Positions 23,369 through 36,427 of a stretch of 64,000 nt of DNA are shown here, piece by piece; the first letter of the stretch is position 1, and each line of letters starts with the position of its first letter. The notes beneath the pieces are model-generated. The model had not been told where the DNA came from. It searched no databases and saw only the letters and a program-made list of their open reading frames with translations. The position numbers were made by a program, and so were the translations under genes. Source of the DNA: Cichorium intybus (taxonomy: Eukaryota > Streptophyta > Magnoliopsida > Asterales > Asteraceae); assembly GCA_023525715.1 (NCBI GenBank), contig CM042012.1, positions 51,393,508 through 51,457,507 on the forward strand, written 5' to 3'.

Positions 23369-26055
23369 TGTGACATCCGCCTAAAATGGATTCGGGTCAA
23401 CCCAACCCAATTGGAAATTTAATAAACCCTACTCGAGGTTACTTGACGCTAATAGGATCAAAACCCATACAATACGATATACATTGACGTTAATAGCAAT
23501 ATAGCATAGTATAACGTTATAACTATAATCAAATTAAATTATGATACCATATTAAAATCAAATCAAAGTATGATGCTCTAATTAAATTAAAAGAATCAAA
23601 CTTGAATGCTATAATTAAACTTCAAATCAAAGTAGATTGTTATAATCAAATAATAACCTATTTTTTATATAAAACTCTATTTTATAAACTCTACATTAAA
23701 TTTTATAAAATTCTTATATTAATTAGTGTATTACATAGAGATGCTTGTGCTAGTGGGAAATTATGAAGACCACCAAAAGCCAAAAGTTATTCCCATGGTC
23801 TCCCACTCACACCTCACATCATCTTTCCTTTTATTTTTCTCCCAACACATTATTCTCATCACCACTCAAACCCTCTCTATTCTTTCTCTCACTCTCAATC
23901 TCGAAATTCTTCCAAAAAATATCAATTTTCCAGCCAAGAACAATCCCTCATACTCAAATCTCCATCCCTCTTGAAGCATTCATCAATGTATGTTGTTAAA
24001 AGTTTCAAATTCATTAATGAAACAAATTAAATCCACCAAAATATCTAAAACTCATTTTATATATAAAACTGATTTTTCTCAGAATCCCATCAATAAAATA
24101 AGAAGTTCTAGAAATTTTCAGAAAATAACTTATTTTTATTGAATTACTATAATTATTGCAATATAATAGGGCAATAATTCACATAAAATACTTTTTACTG
24201 TCAATAAATTCTGGAAAAATTCTGCAATGACCCATATATTGATTAAAGTGGACTTATGAAGTTTCATTCATTTATATTACTGTTTTATGCTTATTGTGTA
24301 TTTTATTTTGTTATAGATAAATAAATAGCAAAATATAGTTATTTAGGTCCAAAATTAGATGTTATATTTTTCGAACCTTATTAACATTATAAAGACTCCA
24401 TGACAAAATGTACATAATTTTTTAAGAATGTTTACTTAATTTTCCTGATTTAATGATTGTTTAATGGTTTAAATTGATAATAAATACCTACACATGTCTA
24501 AAAATTATAAAACCTTATCCGAATGTCACATATAACATAATAATCATAAATAAAAAGTTTGATGAATTTCCCTTAATCATTTTGCTATTATTTATGATTT
24601 TATTGATTAATTAATAATGAAACATATAAAAAATACTTCCCGTTGTCAAAAATGTCCAAAACCCTTAACATAGGCTCTATATAGTGTTAGAAAACTATGG
24701 TTAATTTCCCAGAATTGTTGGGGTCCATTTATTATTTTTCCTAGATTTTGTTGTTGTTTAATCATTAAAGTATTAAATAAATACTAAAACAGTTCAGAAA
24801 AATATGAAAATTTTACAGTAACTACTATTTTATGAATTAATGATTTACTAATAATTTCAGAAATTTTCAACACTGTTTACTATTTAAAACCATTTTCCTA
24901 AATATTTAAGCATGTAAAAATGCATTTTAATGATTATTCAATATAAATAATTGTTAAAATCTGTAAATACTTATGATTGGGCAAGTTATTATTTTAATAA
25001 GAAATTATTAAAATCTTTCCTAAATTGAAAATATAAATTAATTATGCAAAGTAATTAATTCAATTTAAAATTCATTTAACAAATAAATACCTTAATATTC
25101 AAATCAAAATGGATTATTGTTAATTCATCTAATATAAGAATATGTGTCTAATTATTTTTATTAATATCTCATTCCCGTTTAGCAGTTCCTAAACCAAAAC
25201 TATTAATTATATTAGGTTCTACGACATTTTGACCCGGGCCGTCTATCGTACGACACGCGTATTCCGTTTGGACTAAAGTGAGTAATCTACCCCATATTTT
25301 ATAATTTTCAATACTTTTGGGGTGTATCATGTGGTTTTAATATGTTCCAACTTCATTTTATTATTTTTTCACCATTGACACATTTTGGGACATTTATATG
25401 TGAATCATTATTTGTATAATTATTGTTTGTTTACGCTACATGTACTTGTAGTGCATTACCATTCTTAGTCTAATCTCCATGACTATGCCCGTATTCTTGA
25501 GGTACGTTATGGATAATAATAGCGCTATTGGGTTGACCACCCCGCCTTGAGACGCTAAGGTGATTGATTGCACGTGGTTGAGTGTGTATGATGATTAGAT
25601 GCTCCATCCTATATATATACCTATATATGTATATATAGGGTGAGGACTTATTGTTGTTGTTATCATTTGTTAATCAATTTTTGATTTATAAACTGTTATC
25701 TCAATAACACTTTCTTGTCAACTTCAAAAGAAAACAAATTTCAAATTATTAAACTCACAATTTTCTTTAATAAAACTAGATTACTCACCAACTCTCGTAG
25801 TTGACCTGTTTTTACCCATGATGCAGATTTGAAGAATGAAGTTGATGAAAAGTAGGGTTTACCTTAGAAACCCACAAGACTATTTAAATTTGATGTAATA
25901 AATGTTATTGTATTTTGATTTGTATTTGTATGTTGTGGATCTTGTTTGCATACTTAGTACTTAATTGAATCTAATCATATTATAACATAGTTGTCATGAG
26001 ACTTTGAACAATATATCACGCCTTGATCGATTCCGCCAAGGATCGGGGTGTGACA
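23369..26055 (+). repeat. Element B 5' LTR
   Basis: 2,687 bp, TGTGACATCCGCC...CGGGGTGTGACA, followed by a tRNA-Met-type primer site. AT-rich and gene-free; ORFs at 23726-23999 recur in the 3' LTR and are not supported as genes. Confidence 0.93.
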
Positions 26056-26075
26056 GATTAGTATCAGAGCCCTTG
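26056..26075 (+). other. Primer-binding site of element B
   Basis: GATTAGTATCAGAGCCCTTG follows the LTR. It resembles the usual TGGTATCAGAGC with one G-to-A change. Confidence 0.75.
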
Positions 26076-26865
26076 ACTATAGGGAATTAGGTTAATTGCC
26101 TTGACCTATTCTATAGCCTCTAGGGTCCTCTCGTATGCAAGTTTATAAAATGCACACACAACTGCATGCAATTCGCACTTAGAAAATCCTAGGAATACCT
26201 TTGTGTGCTAATTGCTCCATTATGTGCTTACGTATTATTCCCGACACTTATATGTGTGCATACACTTGTGAATTTTCTCCTCTTTCTATTAAAATCACAC
26301 ACATACTCAAATTGTTTCAAAATAAAAATTTATATACATATATATTCCTTAGAGCTCATAGGAAATAAAAAGTCATCCACTCTAGTTGGGTAGGATCAAA
26401 GTAATGGACGCGTAGTAACTGGAAGGGGGAGGTGCCGGTAACCCGAAAGTCCTGACTAGGTAAGCATTCGTATACATCCCAATCAACCGAGGGACCAGTT
26501 TGCTTACCTGGGGACCAAAGGCGAGAGTTCCCAAACCTATAGGCCAAAGCGCGTCATTCACATTACTTTTGAGCCATCAAACTACCCGACCTTATCAAAC
26601 GTATCCGAAAGGATACACTCCAAAATGGCCAACTCATTGGACTATTAAGTTCCCTAATGGGCATGAAGTGGGAAAAACATGTGAAAACTTAGTATTGTGG
26701 GGGCCCACGCAATTGCTACATGCTTCACATTTAGTACCCATGGAAAGCCCAAAAGGTGCCCAACACTCCTAACCATGGCCCAACAAGTGTTTTACAATCA
26801 TTTTACCCAACAATGTCTACAAACTTAATTTCCATAATTAATTTACAAATAACTCACAAGTCCAT
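26076..26865 (+). other. Element B leader, gag core missing
   Basis: About 800 bp between primer site and zinc-knuckle region. A full gag core of this family needs roughly 700 bp more than is present, and no capsid motifs (such as the A...WW signature seen in element A) are found in any frame. The capsid part of gag appears deleted. Confidence 0.55.
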
Positions 26866-27789
26866 ATGCGTGTTTCTCATAGATGGCATTACGACCCCCT
26901 CTGTAACCATTGTAACTATCACAATATGTCCACCAGCCCGTGTCGCCTTTGTACGACTTGTGGTCGCTATGGCCACTTGGCGGACACATGCCGTGCACCA
27001 AAAACTCAGCGACCATTCGCTCTACCCTCGAATCAGCAAACACAAACCCGGTATCCAACTGGAACATGCTTCAACTGTGGTGACCCCACCCATTTCAGAA
27101 ACACGTGTCCTAAGCTTGTCAATATCATTAACACTCAAGCCCAGGCAAATCCAACAATGCAGGTTCCAGCTCCCAAAGGCCGAGCATTTGTCATTACCGC
27201 AACCCAAGCACAGACCGATAACAAGGTCGTAAATTGTACGTTTCTCATAAATGACTGCTACGCGTCAGTACTTTTTGATTCAGGTGCCGATAAAAGTTTT
27301 GTGTCTTTGGAATTTGAATCCATACTTCACACACCTCGCACGATTCTTGATGAACAGTTTACCGTGGAAGTCGTCAATGGAAAATACATTTCACTCAATG
27401 CAGTCATCCAAGATTGCACTTCCGATTTTTGCGGTCATAAATTTTCCGTCAATTTAGTTCCTATGGAACTTGGTAGCTTCGACATCATCGTAGGAATGGA
27501 TTGGCTATCCCAAAACCATGCGGAAATAGTATGTTACGAGAAGTTTATTCGTATTCCTCTTGCCGACGGTCAAAGTCTTCGTATTTTTGGCGAGACTCGT
27601 TCAAAAAAGCTTAGTCTTGTGTCATGTACTCAAGCTCGATCATATCTACATAAAGAATACATGGCTTTCTTAGCCCATGTGGTGGAAACAAAGGTCAAGA
27701 AAAGAAGATCGAAGATATTCCGATTGTACGAGACTTTCCCGACATCTTTTCCGATGACGTATCTGGACTCCCTCCAGTACATGAGCTAG
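26866..27789 (+). pseudogene. Element B nucleocapsid zinc knuckles and protease, frameshifted
   Basis: Open 307-codon piece. Residues about 12-75 hold Cys/His clusters (CRLCTTCGRYGHLADTC and CFNCGDPTHFRNTC) of the nucleocapsid. The aspartic protease follows, with the active-site motif LFDSGADKSFVS at about residue 136 and the later IVGMDWLSQNHAE. Near 27693 a 1-bp loss relative to the expected frame puts the end out of register, and the linker to RT continues in another frame. The gag capsid region upstream is missing, so this cannot make a normal polyprotein. Confidence 0.85.
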
Positions 27790-28135
27790 AGTTCTGCATC
27801 GATCTCGTTCCTGAGGCTGCTCCCATTGCCAAGTCTCCATATCGGTTGGCTCCAACCGAGATGCAAGAATTGGCAAGTCAGCTCCAAGAATTAACCGATA
27901 AGGGATTTATCCGCCCTAGTACTTCACCTTGGGGAGCCCCGATTCTTTTCATCAAAAAGAAAGATGGTTTGTTTCGTATGTGTATCGATTATCGGGAGTT
28001 AAATAAATTGACCATCAAGAACCGATATCTGTTACCTCGGATCGACGACCTTTTTGATCAGCTTCAAGGAGCTTCATGCTTCTCAAAAATCGACCTCCGC
28101 TCGGGTTATCACCAACTTCGAGTACAGGAAGAAGA
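27790..28135 (+). pseudogene. Element B reverse transcriptase, first half
   Basis: The RT fingers/palm start follows the frameshift: YRLAPTEMQEL, WGAPILFIKKKDG, FRMCIDYRELNKLT and SKIDLRSGYHQL, with the first catalytic Asp present in DLRSGYHQ. The coding sequence is broken after QEED by the solo LTR and resumes at 30726 with the duplicated GAAGA. Confidence 0.9.
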
Positions 28136-28699
28136 TGTAACACCCGGCTTTTAAAACAAAAACACCCCTGAAAAATTTTTCATTTAAAACACAGGTTTCA
28201 ATACATAAAACCATAACAAGGGGTATATTTTAATAAATACGGGTACAAGTGTATCAAGGAGAGTATAAAAATACCATAACTCCTTTAAAGCCGGGCTGCT
28301 ACTGACAGCATCTACGAGTCCCACTTCAAAGTCACGGACTCTATCTTGTCCCCTATCAGTATCATGCTAACCTGCAGGGACAGTAACAAACGGTATGAGC
28401 TACAAAGCTCAGTGAATAATCAAATCTGCAGATAACACGTATCAAAACACAATCATATAACTGTCTGGATATCGAATCCAAACACCTAGCCTTACTGGCT
28501 GACCATATACACTCTAGGATTTCACATCCCATTCTATAGCCCTACAGGCTGAATCATAGTGACCTGTAATCAACAAGCCACGTTAGTTATTTGCATCTAT
28601 AATCATGTCTAACGATTTCTGTCCCATATTTCTTAGTCACACTGGACTGCATCATATATCATGGCTTACAGCCGCACCCTGTGTCATAGCTATATAAGC

Positions 28700-28990
28700 T
28701 GCACCAAAACATTATCAATATACAATTCATAGCCCGCAGGCTGCACCAGCTGGGTTTAATAACCCGATATCATAGCCAAAAAGGCCGCACCAAGTACCTG
28801 TAACAAAATCATAGCCAAACAGGCTACACAATGTACCTGTAACAAAATCATAGCCAAACAGGCTGTACCAAATGTCATAGCCCGAAGGCCGCATCGGAGA
28901 CATAGCCCGAAGGCCGCACCGGAGTCATAGCCAACAAGGCCGCATCGGAGACATAGCCAACAAGGCCGCACCGGTTAGATATGGCTCACG
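28700..28990. repeat. Tandem CATAGCC...GGC(T/C)GCACC repeats in solo LTR
   Basis: About ten imperfect copies of a 20-35-bp unit of the form CATAGCCMAMRAGGCYGCACC. No CRISPR-like regular spacers or associated genes. Confidence 0.8.
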
Positions 28991-29040
28991 GGTTAGCCCG
29001 CTGTTGCCTAAAATATGTGGCTCACAGGAAAATCCCGCTG

Positions 29041-29300
29041 TTGCCTAGACTCACGGCTGGTTCCGGTCTTGTCTATATAAGTTTATTGACTCACGGCTGG
29101 ATCCGGTCTTGTCATTTCATTTTACTGACTCACGGCTGGTCCCAGTCTTGTCAATAAAAGGTTGACTCACAGCTCCGTTCTTGTCTATTATAGACTCACG
29201 GCTTATCTGGTATTGTCACATCATAGTGTATATATATATGTATTGACTTACAGCTCCGTTCTTGTCATCGCAATGACTCACGGCTTATCTGGTATTGTCT
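29041..29300. repeat. Tandem GACTCACGGCT...TTGTC repeats in solo LTR
   Basis: Seven imperfect units starting GACTCACRGCT and ending TTGTC, separated by 10-30 variable bases. A similar GACTC(A/G)C(G/A)GGC block occurs in element C's LTRs. Confidence 0.8.
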
Positions 29301-30725
29301 TTTACATATATTTTTACACTTGTCATTTTCGTCCCTCGAAGCCGTTTCAACCTGTAACAATACAATCATCATATATCGCATATGATATCAGTGAGATTAC
29401 TCACCTGGATGCTAGCTGCATTTAATTCCTTGCTTTCCGATACGATCCGTAGAATTTTGTCCCGCACCTATAATTTAATCATTTTCAACATGATTATAGG
29501 TTAATACCCATTTCAACTAACTCTAATACACTAGAGTTCAATAAAACATTGTTACAAACAATGCCTAGTTAATAAACTTTCCGTTTACTAACTTTATATG
29601 AATTTTACTATTCACCGAGGCATTCGGACCGGTCTACAGTGCCCCCGAGGGGTCGGAAACTCAATCTAAAAATTTTTCCAAACTTTTCAGACCATAACGA
29701 GCCTATGGTCCAAATTTGAGCTAAAACGGACAAGCAACGCAAAAGTTAGCGTTTCAAAGTTCCTGCCTGGCCACTGCCTTGGAGGCGCACTGCGCCAGGG
29801 TCAGGGCGCACTGCGCCTGGGCGCACCCCGCCTGGCTCCTGGGCGCACTGCGCCTGGCGCCTGGGCAGACCTCCTGGCCAGTCGCGATTTATGCACTGTA
29901 GCTTGCAGATTTCGTCCATTAAGTGCTTATTTTCGTTCTTAATCACTTGGGGTTTGTTCCTAGGCTAAAACCTTACATTTTGACAAGGTTTTTAACCATC
30001 AAAACACCCTCAATCATCCATACTAAGAATTAGGGTTCTTAGTTTTAACAACCCCAATTCTTCAATTTTACCATTTATAGCATTCTACTTCCATTTTATT
30101 GAGTTAAGCTCTTAGTAGCATGGCTTAATGGAAGCATTTCATCATTTCAACCACTCAATTACAACTGTAATTGCAGTTTTTGAGTTCTACAAAACTCACC
30201 AAGAATAACAATCAAGAACTTGGAAATTTACCTCAAATTCTTCCAATTATGCCCTTGTGAATGCTATACTCAAGCTTGCTAATTCCAACCTTCAAGAAGT
30301 CTTCCAATTTCTGCAGAATCACACCTGCAATTGCTTCTCCCGTTGCTGCACATTTGGTTGGTCAATGAGAGAGTCAAACTCTCTATTTATACCACAAAAT
30401 TTACATTTTTGGTCCTAAAGTTCCATTTCTTGAACTTTGACCACAATAACCAAGTTTTATTACAATAAAACTTCCATTTCTTACATTTTGGCCACAACCA
30501 ACAATATTTTTACATAATTGGTCGTTGACTTGGTCAAATGACCAAAATACCCTTTTTCGGTAAAACGACCAAAAAATCAGTATTTATAACATTTTAAGTC
30601 CAAAACTCAAAATATTATTTCAAACCAAATACTTTTCTGTCCAAAAGACCATTTTACCCTTACATGGTAAAATGACCAATTTACCCTTTTATTATAATTA
30701 TATAATAAAGTATCTTGGCGTTACA

Positions 30726-31661
30726 GAAGACATCCCCAAAACCGCTTTCCGAACCCGCTATGGTCATTACGAGTTCACCGTTATGCCTTTTGGCCTAACG
30801 AATGCCCCTGCCGCATTCATGGACTTGATGAATCGGGTATTTAAACCTTATCTCGACCGTTTTGTTATCGTCTTTATTGATGACATCCTCATTTACTCCA
30901 AGACAAAGGCAGACCATGAAAGACACCTTCGTCTAACTCTCCAAACATTGCAAGGAAATCAGCTTTATGCCAAATTTTCGAAATGCGAGTTTTGGTTAAA
31001 TGAGGTACAATTCCTCGGTCATATTGTAAGTGACAAGGGTATTTTAGTCGATCGCGCAAAAGTTGAAGCAGTCAAGAATTGGAAAGCCCCACGTACCCCC
31101 AAGGAAATTCGGTCATTCCTCGGTTTAGCCGGCTATTACCGGCGTTTCATTTCAAATTTCTCAAAGATCGCTTTACCGCTTACTTTTCTCACTTGCAAGG
31201 GTACGCCATTTGATTGGGGACCCAAGCAGGAAGACGCTTTCCAAACTCTTACACAAAAATTGTGTGACGCTCCAATTCTTACACTCCCTGAAGGATCCGA
31301 AGTTTTTGTGGTATACTGTGATGCCTCCAATCTCGGTCTAGGTTGTGTTTTGATGCAAAGGGGAAAGGTTATAGCTTACGCATCGCGACAACTCAAAATC
31401 CATGAAAGGAATATGACTCATGATTTGGAGCTCGGTGCCGTGGTTTTCGCTCTTAAAATTTGGAGGCATTACCTTTACGGCACTAAATACGTAATTTTCA
31501 CCGACCACAAGAGCTTGCAACATGTTCTTAATCAAAAGGAACTCAACATGAGACAAACACGTTGGGTTGAACTCCTAAATGATTACGAGTGTGAAATATG
31601 CTATCATCCGGGCAAGGCAAACGTGGTAGCCGACGCGTTAAGTCGAAAAGAACATGCCAAA
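30726..31661 (+). pseudogene. Element B reverse transcriptase second half and RNase H
   Basis: The frame resumes after the solo LTR with AFRTRYGHYEF, then the catalytic VFIDDILIYS and LGLAGYYRRFI. RNase H follows with VVYCDASNLGLG, FTDHKSLQHV and the terminal VVADALSRKE. All expected catalytic acidic residues of RT and the first Asp of RNase H are visible. The MITE then supplies a stop codon, although the frame would be open across the empty MITE site. Confidence 0.92.
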
Positions 31662-31862
31662 TAGGGGTGCAAATGAGCCGAGCCGGCTCGTGAGCTACCC
31701 GGGACCGGCTCGATAAAAGCTCGGCTCGAGACCGATTTTAAACGAGCCCAAGCCGAGCCCGAGCTTAAACATAAGGCTCGTTTATTAAACGAGCCCGAGC
31801 CGAGCCTATGTCACCAAGCTCGATTAGGCTCGCGAGCCCTAAACGAGCCTGTATATATTATA

Positions 31863-31938
<76 letters not shown>

Positions 31939-32192
31939 TGTATTTAATCATTAGAGTAAACGAGCTTCTTAACGAGCTCGAGCCGAGCTTAAGCTCGTTT
32001 AGGCTTTTTAAGAATTAAACGAGCCGAGCCCGAGCCCGAGCCGAGCCTCTATATTTCTTAACGAGCCTGAGCCGAGCTTGGGTCCATAAAGCTCGTAACG
32101 AGCCGAGCCCGAGCCGAGCCCTGTATATTTCTTAACGAGCCCGAGCCGAGCTTGGCCAGGCTCGGGCTCGGCTCGGCTCGTTTGCACCCCTA
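31662..32192. mobile_element. hAT-type MITE
   Basis: 531 bp with 8-bp target duplications ATGCCAAA (31654-31661 and 32193-32200) and terminal inverted repeats TAGGGGTGCAAATGAGCC and GGCTCGTTTGCACCCCTA. The interior is filled with CGAGCC/GGCTCG units in both orientations around an (AT)n core (about 31862-31932), so it can fold into a large hairpin. There is no transposase, so it was mobilised by a hAT element elsewhere. Confidence 0.93.
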
Positions 32193-32200
32193 ATGCCAAA

Positions 32201-33679
32201 GCATTTCATCTAATATGTTCTCCTATCTTATCCAATCTCAGTGACCGAATTCGAGGAGCCCAACACTCGACAATTACCGAAAATAACATGCCCACGGGAA
32301 TTGATGGGGAGTTGGAAAGTAAATCTAATGGTATTTTCTATTATCAAGATCGCATCTGGATCCCAGATCGCGACAATCTTCGTACCTTCCTGATGGAAGA
32401 AATCCATAAAACTCGATATTCCATTCATCTTGGTGCTGACAAGATGTATCATGGCCTGAGAACCAATTATTGGTGGTCGGGAATGAAAAAGGATATTGCT
32501 TTATTCATGGCCAAATGTCTTACATGTTCCAGGGTCAAAGCAGAACATCAACGACCCTCTGGACTATTGGTCCAACCGGTAATCCCCGAGTGGAAATGGG
32601 AAGCGATCACCATGGATTTCGTAACCAAACTTCCCCGTACCACCAAGGGACATGACAGCATTTGGGTAATCATTGACCGTTTGACTAAATCTGCTCACTT
32701 CCTTCCCATCCGTGAACATTTCAAGGTCAAACAACTTGCTCGGATTTACATCGACGAGATAGTTAGTCGGCATGGCATCCCTCTCAGCATCATTTCAGAT
32801 CGTGATGGGAGATTTCTCTCTCGGTTTTGGCAATCACTTCAAGAAGCCATGGGAACCCGCCTCGATCTCAGTACCGCCTATCATCCTCAGACCGATGGTC
32901 AATCTGAGAGGACAATTCAAACACTCGAAGATATGTTGAGGGCGTGTGTCTTTGATTTCGGAGGAAACTGGGACTCTCATTTACCGTTGGTGGAATTCTC
33001 CTATAATAACAGTTATCATTCTTGCATCAAGATGCCTCCATTCGAGGCATTGTATGGCCGTAAATGCCGATCTCCTATTTGCTGGCATGAAATTGGCGAG
33101 TCCCACATGATTCGCGCAACAATGGATTCTCCAATCGTTGGTCCTGAGCTTATCCAGGAAACAACCGAAAAAATCACTCAGATTCAAAATAACTTTCTCG
33201 CAGCTCGTAGCCGACAAAAGAGTTACGCCGACAAGCGACGCAAACCGCATGAATTTACCGTGGGTGACATGGTCATGTTAAAAGAGTCCCCATGGAAAGG
33301 TGTGGTTCGATTTGGACGCAAGGGTAAATTGGCACAACGCTATGTAGGCCCGTTCAAAATCCTGAAAAGGATCGGACCAGTAGCCTACGAGTTGGATCTA
33401 CCAATAGAGCTTAATAAAGTTCACCCAGTATTTCATATAGCCAACCTCAAGAAGTGTTTAGCAGACGAGAACCTTCATGTTCCTCTCGAGGATATCCAAA
33501 TCGACGAGACAATGCAATTTATCGAGAAACCCTTGGAAATTGCCGACCGAAAGGAAAAGCAACTCAAAAGAAGTCGCATTCCCCTGGTCAAGGTAAGGTG
33601 GCAGTCAGCACGTGGACCTGAGTATACATGGGAGCGTGAGGATCATATGCGTACCAAATACCCGCAGCTTTTCTCTTAA
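32201..33679 (+). pseudogene. Element B integrase with chromodomain-like end
   Basis: Open from the MITE to the stop at 33677-33679. A zinc-binding HHCC region (HKTRYSIHLG...CLTC) is followed by the D,D35E core: TMDFVTKLP, IISDRDGRF and HPQTDGQSERTI supply the two Asp and the Glu. The C-terminal part has GPFKILKRIGPVAY, HPVFHIANLKKC and the chromodomain-like VKVRWQSARGPEYTWERED. In chromoviruses this end can guide integration to marked chromatin. The coding sequence is intact in itself; it counts as broken because the polyprotein frame upstream is interrupted. Confidence 0.92.
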
Positions 33680-33715
33680 GGTACTCTCTTCTTAAATTTC
33701 GGGACGAAATTTCCT

Positions 33716-33729
33716 AAAGTAGGGGAGAC
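33716..33729 (+). other. Polypurine tract of element B
   Basis: AAAGTAGGGGAGAC directly before the 3' LTR, just after a GGGACGAAATTTCC motif common at this place in Tekay-type elements. Confidence 0.85.
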
Positions 33730-36422
33730 TGTGACATCCGCCTAAAATGGATTCGGGTCAACCCAACCCAATTGGAAATTTAATAAACCCTACTCGAGCT
33801 TACTTGACGCTAATAGAATCAAAACCCATACAATACGATATAAATTGACGTTAATAGCAATATAGCATAGTATAACGTTATAACTATAATCAAATTAAAT
33901 TATGATACCATATTAAAATCAAATCAAAGTATGATGCTCTAATTAAATTAAAAGAATCAAACTTGAATGCTATAATTAAACTTCAAATCAAAGTAGATTG
34001 TTATAATCAAATAATAACCTATTTTTTATATAAAACTCTATTTTTATAAACTCTACATTAAATTTTATAAAATTCTTATATTAATTAGTGTATTACATAG
34101 AGATGCTTGTGCTAGTGGGAAATTATGAAGACCACCAAAAGCCAAAAGTTATTCCCATGGTCTCCCACTCACACCTCCCATCATCTTTCCTTTCATTTTT
34201 CTCCCAACACATTATTCTCATCACCACTCAAACCCTCTCTATTCTTTCTCTCACTCTCAATCTCGAAATTCATCCAAGAAATATCAATTTTCCAGCCAAG
34301 AACAATCCCTCATACTCAAATCTTCATCCCTCTTGAAGCATTCATCAAGGTATGTTGTTAAAAGTTTCAAATTCATTAATGAAACAAATTAAATCCACCA
34401 AAATATCTAAAACTCATTTTATATATAAACCAGATTTTTCTCAGAATCCCATCAATAAAATAAAACGTTCTGGAAATTTTCAGAAAATAACTTATTTTTA
34501 TTGAATTACTATAATTATTGCAATATAATAGGGAAATAATTCACATAAAATACTCTTTACTGTCAATAAATTCTGGAAAAATTCTGCAATGACCCATATA
34601 TTGATTAAAGTGGATTTATAAAGTTTAATTCATTTATATTATTGTTTTATGCTTATTGTGTATTTTATTTTGTTATAGATAAATAAATAGCAAAATATAG
34701 TTATTTAGGTCCAAAATTAGATGTTATATTTTTTGCATCTTATTAACATTATAAACACTCCATGAAAAAATTTACATAATTTTGTAAGAATGTTTGCTTA
34801 ATTTTCCTGATTTAATGATTGTTTAATGGTTTAAATTGATAATAAATACCTACACATGTCTAAAAATTATAAAACCTTATCAGAATGTCACATATAACAT
34901 AATAATCATAAATAAAAAGTTTGATGAATTTCCCTTAATCATTTTTCTATTATTTATGATTTTATTGATTAATTAACAATGAAACATATAAAAAAATACT
35001 TCCCATAGTCAAAAATGTCCAAAACCCTTAAAATAGGCTCTATATAATGTTAGAAAACTATGGTTAATTTCCCAGAATTTTTGGGGTTCATTTATTATTT
35101 TTCCTAGATTTTGTTGTTGTTTAATCATTAAAGTATTAAATAAATACTAAAACAGTTCAGAAAAATATAAAAAGTTTACAGTAAGTACTATTTTATGAAT
35201 TAATGATTTACGAATAATTTCAGAAATTTTCAACACTGTTTACTATTTAAACCCATTTTCCTAAGTATTTAAGCATGTAAAAATGCATTTTAATGATTAT
35301 TCAATATAAATAATTGTTAAAATCTGTAAATACTTATGATTGGGCAAGTTATTATTTTAATAAGAAATTATTAAAATCTTTCCTAAATTGAAAATATAAA
35401 TTAATTATGCAAAGTAATTAATTCAATTTAAAATTCATTTAACAAATAAATACCTTAATATTCAAATCAAAATGGATTATTGTTAATTCATCTAATATAA
35501 GAATATGTGTCTAATTATTTTTATTAATATTTCATTCCCGTTTAGTAGTTCCTAAACCAAAACTATTAATTATATTAGGTTCTACGACATTTTGACCCGG
35601 GCCGTCTATCGTACGACACGCGTATTCCGTTTGGACTAAAGTGAGTAATCTACCCCATATTTTATAATTTTCAATACTTTTGGGGTGTATCATGTGGTTT
35701 TAATATGTTCCAACTTCATTTTATTATTTTTTCACCATTGAGACATTGTTGGGACATTTATATGTGAATCATTATTTGTATAATTATTGTTTGTTTACGC
35801 TACATGTACTTGTAGTTCATTACCATTCTTAGTCTAATCTCCATGACTATGCCTGTATTCTTGAGGTACGTTATGGACAATAATAGCGCTATTGGGTTGA
35901 CCACCCCGCCTTGGGACGCTAAGGTGATTGATTGCATGTGGTTGAGTGTGTATGATGATTAGATGCTCCATCCTATATATATATACCTATATATGTATAT
36001 ATAGGGTGAGGACTTATTGTTGTTGTTATCATTTGTTAATCAATTTTTGATTTATAAACTGTTATCTCAATAACACTTGCTTGCCAACTTCAAAAGAAAA
36101 CAAATTTCAAATTATTCAAACTCACAATTTTCTTTAATAAAACTAGATTACTCACCAACTCTCGTAGTTGACCTGTTATTACCCATGATGCAGATTTGAA
36201 GAATGAAGTTGATGAAAAGTAGGGTTTACCTTAGAAACCCACAAGACTATTTAAATTTGATGTAATAAATGTTATTGTATTTTGATTTATATTTGTATGT
36301 TGTGGATGTTGTTTGCATACTTAGTACTTAATTGAATCTAATCATATTATAACATAGTTGTCATGAGACTTTGAACAATATATCACGCCTTGATCGATTC
36401 CGCCAAGGATCGGGGTGTGACA
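33730..36422 (+). repeat. Element B 3' LTR
   Basis: 2,693 bp, the same ends as the 5' LTR and close to identical by eye (scattered substitutions, a few 1-2-bp indels). Ends at the second TCTGA duplication. Confidence 0.93.
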
Positions 36423-36427
36423 TCTGA

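Larger units (their letters stand above)
28136..30725 (-). mobile_element. Solo LTR (2.59 kb) inserted in element B's RT
   Basis: Bounded by 5-bp duplications GAAGA (28131-28135 and 30726-30730), with TG/CA ends TGTAACACCCGG and GGCGTTACA. No gag, pol, primer site or polypurine tract lies inside, so this is a solo LTR, left after recombination between the two LTRs of a full element. Orientation is inferred as minus from the GGGTGTTACA end and from similarity of layout to element C's LTRs. It contains two tandem-repeat blocks and a GC-rich palindromic block (29770-29870). No gene is supported in it. Confidence 0.88.
23369..36422 (+). mobile_element. Element B: Ty3 chromovirus inserted in A's 5' LTR
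   Basis: Complete LTR-to-LTR insertion of 13,054 bp (two further insertions included). It is bounded by TCTGA at 23364-23368 and 36423-36427. The uninterrupted site is visible in A's 3' LTR near 63703. LTRs are 2.69 kb with TGTGACATCC...GGTGTGACA ends. The interior encodes a remnant of Gag (zinc knuckles only), protease, RT, RNase H and integrase with a chromodomain-like end. It was later split by a solo LTR in RT and a hAT MITE between RNase H and integrase. Confidence 0.93.

Noticed and set aside
23726..23999. Overlapping plus-strand ORFs repeated at 34088-34361
   Set aside because: Same reason: both lie in the LTRs of element B; low-complexity Ser/Leu/Phe composition.
28700..29300. Regular repeats resembling a CRISPR array
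   Set aside because: Plant nuclear DNA, units of variable length and spacing, no unique spacers, and located inside an LTR with target duplications.
28136..30725. Possible complete non-autonomous element rather than solo LTR
   Set aside because: No internal primer site, purine tract or second LTR copy could be found between the TG and CA ends, so solo LTR is the simpler reading.
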